Below, piece after piece: positions 1 to 6,786 of a DNA stretch of 51,259 nt. The DNA comes from an uncultured bacterium (GTDB lineage: Bacteria; Actinomycetota; Aquicultoria; SKW223; CALKMS01): assembly GCA_938091145.1 (NCBI GenBank), contig CALKMS010000032.1, positions 1 to 51,259 of the forward strand. The letters are read 5' to 3'. Position numbers and translations under genes: made by a program. Each line of letters opens with the position of its first letter. The stretch's first letter is position 1. Under the pieces are notes generated by a model, which saw only the letters and a program-made list of their open reading frames with translations, did not search any database and was not told the DNA's origin.

Positions 1-1
1 G

Positions 2-898
2 CAGGTAGGAGCTGAAATCTTAGGAATTGAATCTCCAGCTGCGGATGCGGAAATAATCCTTTTGTTAACTGAGTTTTTGAGGGAATTAGGTGCAAAAAAC
101 TTTTACTTAATGATGAGTAGCATGGGTTGTCCTCAGTGCCGGCCGCCATATGTAAAGAAACTTAAAGTTTTTCTTGAAGAAAATAAAGATTCTCTTTGTT
201 CTGATTGTAAGCGCCGCTATGAGTTGAATCCTTTAAGGGTTTTTGACTGCAAAAATCCGTCGTGCGCTGAGTTAATTGCGGCCGCGCCAAAGATTTTAGA
301 TTCGCTTTGTTCTGACTGCATTGGTCATTTCGAAAAAGTGCAGAATTTACTTGAGGCAGTGGGTTTAAAGTTTACTATTGCGCCTAATCTGGTTCGTGGT
401 TTGGACTACTATCGGCGCACGACGTTTGAAGTTGTCAGCCCCTATTTAGGAGCCCAAAACGCACTGGGGGGAGGTGGTCGTTATGATGGTTTGGCTGAAG
501 ACTTGGGCGGCCAGCCGACGCCAGGCATTGGGTTTGCGGCAGGTGTTGAAAGAATACTAATTCACTTGAATAAGGAGGGAGTGGTTTTACCTGCTCTGAG
601 TTCACCTGAAATTTTTTTAATTGTTACTGATCCTTCTTTTCAAACGGAAGCCTTTTTTTTGGCTTGGGATTTGAGAAAGCAAGGTTTTACTGTTGAGTTT
701 GATTATCGCTTTCGAAAAGTGGGTAATCAGTTAAAGTTAGCTGATAGGCTTAAAGCCAAATATGCGGTTTTCTTAGGTGAAAAGGAAAAGTCAAAAAGAA
801 AATATAAATTAAAAGAAATGGTAAGTGGGTTGGAAAAGGAGATCCCCGAAAAAGAAATAGTTGTTTTCCTTAAAAAGAAATTGAGGGAGGGGAAGTGA
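2..898 (+). CDS. hisS: Histidyl-tRNA synthetase, 5' end missing
   Basis: Class II synthetase that charges tRNA-His in the cytoplasm. The reading frame is already open at base 2 and begins with the QVGAEILG block (the conserved QxGxExxG of HisRS), so the N-terminal part with motif 1 lies outside the window. About 298 codons remain. Visible landmarks are the histidine-binding loop VRGLDYYRRTTFEV, the glycine-rich GGGGRYDGL, motif 3 GIGFAAGVERIL, and the C-terminal anticodon-binding domain from about visible residue 200. A cysteine-rich insertion (GCPQC, CSDCKRR, CKNPSC, CSDC) precedes the loop; this is seen in many bacterial HisRS and is not novel. The gene ends in a 4-base overlap with aspS, so the two are co-translated. 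Confidence 0.96.
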   Translation, partial: QVGAEILGIESPAADAEIILLLTEFLRELGAKNFYLMMSSMGCPQCRPPYVKKLKVFLEENKDSLCSDCKRRYELNPLRVFDCKNPSCAELIAAAPKILDSLCSDCIGHFEKVQNLLEAVGLKFTIAPNLVRGLDYYRRTTFEVVSPYLGAQNALGGGGRYDGLAEDLGGQPTPGIGFAAGVERILIHLNKEGVVLPALSSPEIFLIVTDPSFQTEAFFLAWDLRKQGFTVEFDYRFRKVGNQLKLADRLKAKYAVFLGEKEKSKRKYKLKEMVSGLEKEIPEKEIVVFLKKKLREGK

Positions 899-2661
899 AA
901 GAGAAGAAAGTTTTGCTTACTGAAAGGACCCATTTTTGTGGTGATTTGGGATTATCTGATGTTGGTAGAGAAGTTAAAGTTTATGGGTGGGTTCATCGCC
1001 GTCGCGATCACGGGGGGGTAATCTTTCTTGATCTGAGGGATAGAACGGGCTTGATTCAACTAGTTGTGGATAGAGAAGAAAACCCTGAAGAATTTATTAA
1101 AGCGGAAAAAATCAGACCTGAATATGTATTAGAAGTGGAAGGGCTGGTGAGAAAAAGGCCTGCTGGAACTGAAAATCCTAACCTTCCAACTGGTGAGGTA
1201 GAAGTAAAAATTAAGAAGCTGACGGTGCTTTCAGTTTCTAAAACTCCTCCCTTTGAAATCGAAGATGACATAAATGTTGAAGAGTCAGTTCGTCTAAAAT
1301 ACCGCTATCTTGACTTGCGGCGACCATCAATGATTGGTAACTTAATATTGCGTCACCGGATAACATCTGAGATTAGGGATTATCTCAATCGGTATCAATT
1401 TATTGAAGTTGAAACTCCCTATCTCACCAAGAGTACGCCCGAAGGTGCGCGTGACTATCTTGTTCCTGCTCGCCTCAATCCGGGGCGGTTTTACGCTTTA
1501 GCTCAGTCACCACAGCTTTTTAAGCAAATATTGATGGTTGCAGGAGTTGAAAGATATTATCAATTTGCCCGATGTTTTCGAGATGAGGATCTGCGGCGAG
1601 ATCGGCAACCGGAACACACTCAAGTAGACATTGAGATGTCTTTTGTCAGCAAAGAAGATATTTTTGAGCTAGTTGAAGGCTTAATGGAGCGGGCGTTTAC
1701 TGTCTCTGGATACAGGATAAAAGTTCCTTTTAAACGTCTGACTTATGAGGAAGCGATGTTGCGATACGGGACCGACAAGCCTGACTTGCGTTATGGATTG
1801 GAAATCTCTGACTTGACGGAGATTTTTACTGAAAGTGATTTTAGAGTTTTTCGAGACGTTGTTGCCTTAGGTGGTTGTGTTAGAGGATTGAAGGCTGAAG
1901 CAAGCTTTTCGCGAAGTCAGCTTGACGAGATTACTGAATGGGCAAAAGGTCAAGGTGCGAGAGGGCTGGTTTGGTTGGTTCAAGAAGACGAAATTAAATC
2001 TCCGGTTGCAAAGTTTTTTTCGGAAATTGAAAAAGAGGAGTTAAAAAAACGACTAGATTTTAGAAGAGGCCAAACTGTTTTTTTAATGGCGGGAAGAGAA
2101 ACCGAAGTCGCAGAGTTAATGGGTCTTTTGCGAGCTAAGTTAGCCGATGAGCTTGGTTTAATAAGAACTGATGAATATCAGCTAATCTGGGTAACTGATT
2201 TTCCCTTGTTTGGTTATGATGAGGAGACTAAAACTTATTTTTCTTTCCATCATCCCTTTACTCGCCCAACCATCGAAACAGTTTCATTGCTTGATAGAGA
2301 TCCTTTGAAAGTAAAAGCGGAGGCCTATGACTTAGTGGTAAACGGTGTAGAGGTTGCTGGTGGTAGTTTGAGGATTTACCAGCCGGAGGTGCAAAAAAAG
2401 GTGTTTTCTCTCCTTGGGCTTTCGAATGAGGAAGCTCAAAGGAAATTTGGCTTTCTGCTTGAAGCTTTCGAATATGGGGTGCCACCGCATGGTGGAATTG
2501 CAATTGGGCTTGACCGTTTGGTTATGATTTTAGCAGGTCGGAAGACAATTCGAGATGTGATAGCTTTTCCCAAAACTCAGTCTGCTTATTGTCCTTTAAC
2601 GGGTGCGCCTGACGAAGTTGATGATGAACAGCTTAAAGAACTTCATTTAAAGAAGCGATAA
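895..2661 (+). CDS. aspS: Aspartyl-tRNA synthetase, probably non-discriminating (AspRS/AsxRS)
   Basis: Charges tRNA-Asp, and probably also tRNA-Asn, with aspartate. The GTG start overlaps the hisS stop and follows a GGGAGGGG ribosome binding site. The 588 residues match full-length bacterial-type AspRS: an N-terminal OB-fold anticodon domain (about 1-120), a class II catalytic core with QSPQLFKQ and FRDEDLRRDRQPEHTQ (motif 2), the bacterial GAD insertion (about 290-410), and motif 3 GIAIGLDRLVMIL (about 534-546). The anticodon-domain segment HRRRDHGG carries His and Gly where discriminating E. coli-type enzymes have other residues; His/Gly is the pattern of the Pseudomonas-type non-discriminating enzyme. 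Together with GatCAB in this window this suggests Asp-tRNA-Asn formation. That specificity is inference; the AspRS assignment is secure. Confidence 0.96.
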   Translation: MKEKKVLLTERTHFCGDLGLSDVGREVKVYGWVHRRRDHGGVIFLDLRDRTGLIQLVVDREENPEEFIKAEKIRPEYVLEVEGLVRKRPAGTENPNLPTGEVEVKIKKLTVLSVSKTPPFEIEDDINVEESVRLKYRYLDLRRPSMIGNLILRHRITSEIRDYLNRYQFIEVETPYLTKSTPEGARDYLVPARLNPGRFYALAQSPQLFKQILMVAGVERYYQFARCFRDEDLRRDRQPEHTQVDIEMSFVSKEDIFELVEGLMERAFTVSGYRIKVPFKRLTYEEAMLRYGTDKPDLRYGLEISDLTEIFTESDFRVFRDVVALGGCVRGLKAEASFSRSQLDEITEWAKGQGARGLVWLVQEDEIKSPVAKFFSEIEKEELKKRLDFRRGQTVFLMAGRETEVAELMGLLRAKLADELGLIRTDEYQLIWVTDFPLFGYDEETKTYFSFHHPFTRPTIETVSLLDRDPLKVKAEAYDLVVNGVEVAGGSLRIYQPEVQKKVFSLLGLSNEEAQRKFGFLLEAFEYGVPPHGGIAIGLDRLVMILAGRKTIRDVIAFPKTQSAYCPLTGAPDEVDDEQLKELHLKKR

Positions 2662-2688
2662 TTTAGCCAATTGAGGGCGGTTAAAAAA

Positions 2689-2724
2689 GATAGATAGATA
2701 ATTAAAGATAGATAGATAAATAAA
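2689..2724. repeat. Two-copy 18-bp tandem repeat built on GATA units
   Basis: GATAGATAGATAATTAAA is followed directly by GATAGATAGATAAATAAA (17 of 18 bases identical), starting 27 bases after the aspS stop codon. It looks like a small slippage-prone microsatellite. It has no spacer structure and is not a CRISPR. Confidence 0.8.
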
Positions 2725-2994
2725 TAGCGAGTTTTTGCATTGTGGAAAGGTTTAACATGTTAGTTCTTGCAGAAATTTGTGGTGTAGTTAGCTGATTAAT
2801 GATCCTTATAGCTAGACATTAACGTATATTAACTTGGGATTAAATTCAATAAGACTTCAGAAGCTACTGAATACTACTAGCTTTGGCTGCTAACAAATAT
2901 CCCGTTCTAAACTTTAAGCGTACTAAATGACTCGAAAAAACAAAAGCTCAATTTCTTTGTTGGTCTCCAGGCTGTCATTGATGTCAGCATTAAC

Positions 2995-3023
2995 TTCAAA
3001 CTGCTGTAAAAAAGTGCTAAAAT
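2995..3023 (+). promoter_or_regulatory. Candidate sigma-70-type promoter for the 6S-like RNA
   Basis: TTCAAA (2995-3000), a 17-base spacer, then TAAAAT (3018-3023). A start near 3030 is predicted, slightly upstream of the closing stem at 3048. ACTGCT (3000-3005) and AGCAGT (3024-3029) form an inverted repeat around the -10 region, a possible operator. Confidence 0.45.
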
Positions 3024-3045
3024 AGCAGTAGTGAAAATTGAATAT

Positions 3046-3228
3046 GGGCTCTGCCTTGTTCGTGAGATGGAATTTTTACTCGCTTGAGCCAACAAATCGA
3101 GCGAGGGAGCCCGGTCTCCAGTTACGGAAATGAAGCCTCTTCTGAGGAATCAGGAAGTAACTGGGAGGGCACCCACTTATGTGGGGAAAGGGTTCAGCTG
3201 AGTATTCCGGACACGGCAAGGCGGAGCT
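3046..3228 (+). ncRNA. ssrS: 6S RNA candidate (SsrS/BsrA-like)
   Basis: 6S RNA mimics an open promoter and binds the housekeeping RNA polymerase holoenzyme. This segment folds by eye into the 6S plan. The closing stem is 11 bp (3048-3058 with 3217-3227, one G-U pair). The next helices pair GGAAT (3069-3073) with ATTCC (3204-3208), ACTC (3078-3081) with GAGT (3200-3203), and TGAGCC (3085-3090) with GGTTCA (3191-3196). A large central bubble follows, with a small hairpin CCCAC-TTAT-GTGGG (3172-3185) on its 3' side, as in known 6S RNAs. The apical helix pairs CCAGTTAC (3118-3125) with GTAACTGG (3157-3164). Length (about 180 nt) fits, and so does location: Bacillus bsrA also lies just after aspS near rarA. 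No terminator follows; the stem ends 15 bases before the next start codon. Identification is by structure and synteny, without a covariance-model search. Confidence 0.75.
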
Positions 3229-3242
3229 CAAAAGGAGGGATA

Positions 3243-3758
3243 GTGAAAGAAAAAGCACTATTAGCAGCAGTTTTAGTTGGCCTAGTTACCTTAGCTGGTT
3301 GCGGGGGGGGCGGAACAACGCAAACAACTTCACCTGGAGGAGTGCCGGGGACGACAATTGAGAAATCAACGGCAACGCCGGCGACTGTGCCTCGGCTTGA
3401 GGTGCCGCGCGAGTATAAGGTTACTGAGAAAACTCCTCAATTTTTTAGAGAAGCAATCGAAAAGAAAGTTCCAATTGTAGTTCTTTTTTACACTCTTGAT
3501 GACACTGCCTCTAATTTAGTTCGAGCTGAGCTGAAAGAGGCAGTGGGCGATCCGAACTATGTTGATAAGGTAGTTTATATTGCTTTAGATATTAAAGATT
3601 ATGAAAAATCAGCTCGCTTAGCAGAAGAGTTTGGTGTAGGTTTGATACCACACCTTTCCTTTATAAGTTCCGATGGGAAGGTGGTAAAGGAATATCGCGG
3701 TTACGTTGACAGCTCGATAATAAAGCAGAATTTGCATAACTTATTACAGGAGCAATAG
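3243..3758 (+). CDS. Lipoprotein with thioredoxin-like domain lacking the redox CxxC
   Basis: The 171-residue product is probably membrane-anchored on the outer face. The GTG start at 3243 is chosen because AAAGGAGGGA (3231-3240) sits just before it and because it gives a classic lipoprotein signal: MKEK, a hydrophobic stretch, and lipobox LAGC with Cys20. A Gly/Thr/Pro-rich linker (21-55) leads to a thioredoxin-like fold (about 60-171): beta strand PIVVLFYT, helix, VVYIALDI, and the conserved cis-Pro region LIPHLSF (Pro136). The usual active-site CxxC is replaced by LDDTAS, and the only cysteine is the lipidated one. A thiol-redox role is therefore unlikely; binding or chaperone-like function is inference. 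The longer frame reaching back to 3084 runs through the 6S-like RNA and is rejected. Confidence 0.75.
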   Translation: MKEKALLAAVLVGLVTLAGCGGGGTTQTTSPGGVPGTTIEKSTATPATVPRLEVPREYKVTEKTPQFFREAIEKKVPIVVLFYTLDDTASNLVRAELKEAVGDPNYVDKVVYIALDIKDYEKSARLAEEFGVGLIPHLSFISSDGKVVKEYRGYVDSSIIKQNLHNLLQEQ

Positions 3759-3771
3759 AAGCACAAAAAAG

Positions 3772-4596
3772 ATGAAGTGTGAAAAATGCGGGTTTGATAA
3801 TCCGAAAGATTTTGTTTTTTGTGGGCGATGTGGGGAGTTGGTTTCTCTGGGTGAAAAAGGGGAGTGGCGAAAATATTGTGTTTACTGCCAGTTCAAAAAT
3901 AAGCCGAGGCCTGACGGGACAAGTTATTGCCAGGGATGCGAAGGAGAGCCATTAGATAGGATTTCTTCACAAGTGAAAAATTCTTCAAGTTTTGAAAGTG
4001 TTTTGACTGAAGATTTTAAGAGAACCAGAAGGAAGATTTTTTCGGCTCAACTTAACTGGCCACTAATGTTTTTGTTTTTTACTTTAATTGTGTTTGCCAT
4101 CACGGTTCTTGCTTTTCGTTGGCTTTCTTTTTCTCGATTACCAAGTGAAAAGGAAAAGGAGTATCTAAAATTTGCTGACCATTGTATAGATGATTATGAT
4201 GTGATTGTAAAGCGAATGGGGGAAATAGGAAACCAGGTTTTCCGACCTGAAGAGGCAGGTTTTGAAGAAAGAAAAATGAAAGCTTTGAAGGATTTTGAAC
4301 AGTTAAATGATAATGTGGAAAGAGTTTATCGGGAGCTAAAGTCCAGATCGGCCCCTGCCAGATTTAAAGATTTTAGAGAAAGATTGCTGTCAGTATACAA
4401 AATTATTTATACGAGAGAACTACCAGAACTTAAAGAGTTTGTGACAGTTGTTGATCATTCAATTGTTGTTTCAATGATGAAGGGAGATTTGAATCGCAGT
4501 CCTTTTGAAAAGGCAGTTCTCGTTGGGGATGATGTTTCTAAAAAAATGGATGAAGTTATAAGGTTGAGGTATTTAAAAGGAGTTGTTGAAGAGTAA
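3772..4596 (+). CDS. Zinc-ribbon single-pass membrane protein, function unknown
   Basis: I do not recognise this 274-residue family. The N-terminus has two zinc-ribbon-like Cys4 units: Cys3-Cys6 with Cys17-Cys20 (CEKCGF...CGRC, the common zinc-ribbon type) and Cys36-Cys39 with Cys53-Cys56. A charged linker is followed by one membrane segment (about residues 95-117), then a roughly 150-residue soluble region rich in Lys, Glu and Arg, predicted alpha-helical. Topology is probably ribbon inside and helical domain outside. The gene starts 13 bases after the preceding lipoprotein and lacks a strong ribosome binding site, so it is probably coupled to it. Zinc-ribbon membrane proteins often sense or assemble envelope complexes, but nothing here fixes a function. 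Confidence 0.7.
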   Translation: MKCEKCGFDNPKDFVFCGRCGELVSLGEKGEWRKYCVYCQFKNKPRPDGTSYCQGCEGEPLDRISSQVKNSSSFESVLTEDFKRTRRKIFSAQLNWPLMFLFFTLIVFAITVLAFRWLSFSRLPSEKEKEYLKFADHCIDDYDVIVKRMGEIGNQVFRPEEAGFEERKMKALKDFEQLNDNVERVYRELKSRSAPARFKDFRERLLSVYKIIYTRELPELKEFVTVVDHSIVVSMMKGDLNRSPFEKAVLVGDDVSKKMDEVIRLRYLKGVVEE

Positions 4597-4601
4597 AAAT
4601 T

Positions 4602-4630
4602 TTGCTAAAAAAATGAAAAAATATTAAAAT
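4602..4630 (+). promoter_or_regulatory. Candidate sigma-70-type promoter for the large lipoprotein gene
   Basis: TTGCTA (4602-4607), a 17-base spacer, then TAAAAT (4625-4630). The predicted start near 4637 lies after the ATG at 4634, which supports translation from GTG 4661 behind TTAGGAGGAGG (4643-4653). Confidence 0.5.
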
Positions 4631-4660
4631 AAGATGATAGTTTTAGGAGGAGGAACAAAA

Positions 4661-6784
4661 GTGGAAAAAATGAAGAAGTTAGTCGCAGCATCAATGGCAA
4701 TATTATTGGTAGTAATTATAGGGGGCTGTGCTGCCCCTCCGGTTGAAAAAAAGGCACCCCCAGCAGTAACTGAGGAAGCTCCTAAAGAGTTTTCCCTTTC
4801 TGAAATGCAAAAGTTTTCCGAGGAAGCTTTGGCCTTAGCCTATGGCGACCCATTCCGTAGTGATCCTTATTTAGCAGCTCTTGAACTGATAAAGGGCCGG
4901 GAAGTTGCTGTTGAAGGGTTGCAGGTTCGGATTATTACCCCGGAGGATGGTGAGGCTGTGACTGGAAAAGTGACAGTGCGATCGGTAGTCAAGATCGGAG
5001 GTCCGCCTGTTCAAAATGTGCGATTTTATGTGGATGGTTATCTTCGAGATATAAAAGACAAACCGCCTTATGAGTTCGTGTGGGATACGGCTGAAGAAGC
5101 TTTTACTTCTCATACTTTGAAGGTGGTGGCATTTGATGGAAAGAACCAAGCGAGTGATGAAATTACAGTTTACTGTGCTGTTAATGGCGGGATTGCTCTT
5201 GAAGGAGGAAATTACAGCAAAAAAAGTGGCTATGTTTCTTCTGTAAAATATCTTGATGTGGATGAGAATCGATATATTAAAGCAGTGGTTGCTAAAGGTA
5301 GCTCGTCAACTTTTTTGACTTATGTTTTCTCTCCGCCCCACCCGTTTTCTTACATTCAAGGCAAGCTGACAATAAACGGTAAAGTTTTAGCTGGTGATAA
5401 GCCACAAGTTTACATTTACAACTGGGCTTCTCAGAAGTACGAAGAAGAAATTGTTGATTTCCGAAGCGGTAAGGCAGTTGGTTTTGTGGAAGGAACGGAT
5501 TTTGGCTTTCCTTATTTCCAACCGGGAAGCAATCAGGTTTTAGTAAAAATACTTGTCCCATCCGGTTCAACTTACCAAATTGAAAGCTTGAACTTGAGTT
5601 ACAAATATGTGAGGGATAGAGTTAGACCTCGTATTGATGGTCTATTTCTTCAAAAATATCTTGATTCAAAAGGCACTGAAACCAAAGCTCGTTTTATTTT
5701 TAACCTTTCCGAAGACGCTTTCGTCACCCTCAGCCTTTATAAATTAAGCGGAGAAAAAATTGCTTCTTGTAGAAAAGCTTTTGGTTCCGGCTACAACTGG
5801 TTTAATTGGGAAGTGCCGAGAGGCCTTTCTGTTTCTAAATTGAGATACCGTTTAGCTGCCCAAGATTCGGCGGGCAACGCTTGGTTGACTCCGCTTAAAT
5901 CTTTCAAGCCGCTTGTCCCCGATCCTTATCAGTATCTTCCCAAACCTTCTTATTTTGGTGTTGAAGGAACACCGATTGTTTTACCTTATAGCAGGCAAAC
6001 GACTGAGACTACTGTTTCAGTTTGGAATTTCGTTGCTCACAAGGGGAATGTGCAAAAAGTTAGTTATTATGGGAACCCAGATTATCGAGCCGTTTTAGTT
6101 GGACCCTACGAAACTTGGTCTTCGGTTATTTATGCTTTTAAGGCTAGAAAACTTACGCCATTTGAGTATGCCAGTTTCAAAGCCAATTTCGAGGTTGAAG
6201 AGATTCATATGGCGGGCACTCAAAAACCCGTTTTCAAGATTTACAACTATGTTACAGGGAAGTATGATTCCCATCTTTATAATCCAGTTTCAGCTCGCGA
6301 TGCTTTTTCGCCTTTGGCCTCAAATGTTTATAGTGAACAGTGGGCTTCGGGAAATGAAATTCCATGGTATTACGCTGAACCGGGCACCGGTATTGTGAGG
6401 ATAAAGTACGAGGTTCCACCTCGTTCTATTGTTTTGTTAAAGGATAAGATTACCTTGAGCTATCGCTGTGCAGCTGATAGTGTCGATCCGAAAATTGCCT
6501 CTGGTAGTTTACGGATGAAAGATGTTAAACCAGGGGACGGAAAAGTGGAATTTCGCTATAATCTTTTTGAAGATGCATTTGTCACTATCAGAGTTGAGAC
6601 TCGTTCTGGAAAGTTGATCAGGTCAACCAAGTGGGGCGATAGGAAAGGATTCTCTTACCATTATTTCTGGGTTCCGCCTGAGTATTATGGCAAGAGAGCT
6701 CGAGTGAAACTTTACCTTCAAGACCCGGCAGGAAATACTTCTTCTACTGGATACTATTACTTTACTTTCCCCCGTACCCCTTAG
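4661..6784 (+). CDS. Large lipoprotein with Ig-like domain and duplicated beta-rich modules
   Basis: The 707-residue product is a probable cell-surface lipoprotein. The GTG at 4661 is chosen because the strong TTAGGAGGAGG site lies 8 bases upstream, inside the longer frame that would start at 4634. The signal peptide ends in lipobox IIGGC (Cys23). A bacterial Ig-like domain follows at about 85-175 (ITPEDGEAVTGKV, a form often called Big_9). The rest is two copies of one module, about 176-420 and 440-707. Each opens with a carbohydrate-binding-like beta region (KPQVYIYNWASQKY versus KPVFKIYNYVTGKY) and closes with a FlgD-Ig-like fold containing EDAFVTLSLYKLSGEKI versus EDAFVTIRVETRSGKLI and a QD(S/P)AGN motif. 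No catalytic motif is evident. A role in surface adhesion or binding is inference. Confidence 0.8.
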   Translation: MEKMKKLVAASMAILLVVIIGGCAAPPVEKKAPPAVTEEAPKEFSLSEMQKFSEEALALAYGDPFRSDPYLAALELIKGREVAVEGLQVRIITPEDGEAVTGKVTVRSVVKIGGPPVQNVRFYVDGYLRDIKDKPPYEFVWDTAEEAFTSHTLKVVAFDGKNQASDEITVYCAVNGGIALEGGNYSKKSGYVSSVKYLDVDENRYIKAVVAKGSSSTFLTYVFSPPHPFSYIQGKLTINGKVLAGDKPQVYIYNWASQKYEEEIVDFRSGKAVGFVEGTDFGFPYFQPGSNQVLVKILVPSGSTYQIESLNLSYKYVRDRVRPRIDGLFLQKYLDSKGTETKARFIFNLSEDAFVTLSLYKLSGEKIASCRKAFGSGYNWFNWEVPRGLSVSKLRYRLAAQDSAGNAWLTPLKSFKPLVPDPYQYLPKPSYFGVEGTPIVLPYSRQTTETTVSVWNFVAHKGNVQKVSYYGNPDYRAVLVGPYETWSSVIYAFKARKLTPFEYASFKANFEVEEIHMAGTQKPVFKIYNYVTGKYDSHLYNPVSARDAFSPLASNVYSEQWASGNEIPWYYAEPGTGIVRIKYEVPPRSIVLLKDKITLSYRCAADSVDPKIASGSLRMKDVKPGDGKVEFRYNLFEDAFVTIRVETRSGKLIRSTKWGDRKGFSYHYFWVPPEYYGKRARVKLYLQDPAGNTSSTGYYYFTFPRTP

Positions 6785-6786
6785 CT

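Larger units (their letters stand above)
2662..3045. other. A+T-rich spacer between aspS and the 6S-like RNA
   Basis: This stretch of about 384 bases holds no convincing gene on either strand. It contains a short tandem repeat just after aspS and the proposed promoter of the 6S-like RNA at its right end. I see no strong intrinsic terminator after aspS. Confidence 0.6.

Noticed and set aside
113..340. Cysteine-rich segment of HisRS as a new zinc finger
   Set aside because: The same insertion with this cysteine pattern is common in bacterial HisRS.
2689..2724. CRISPR-like repeat
   Set aside because: Only two adjoining copies of a simple GATA-based repeat, with no spacers or cas genes.
3084..3242. 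Upstream extension of the thioredoxin-like lipoprotein frame
   Set aside because: It runs through the 6S-like RNA structure, has no ribosome binding site, and would bury the lipoprotein signal; GTG 3243 has both signals.
4634..4660. ATG start at 4634 for the large lipoprotein
   Set aside because: It lies before the predicted transcription start, and the ribosome binding site at 4643-4653 falls inside it.
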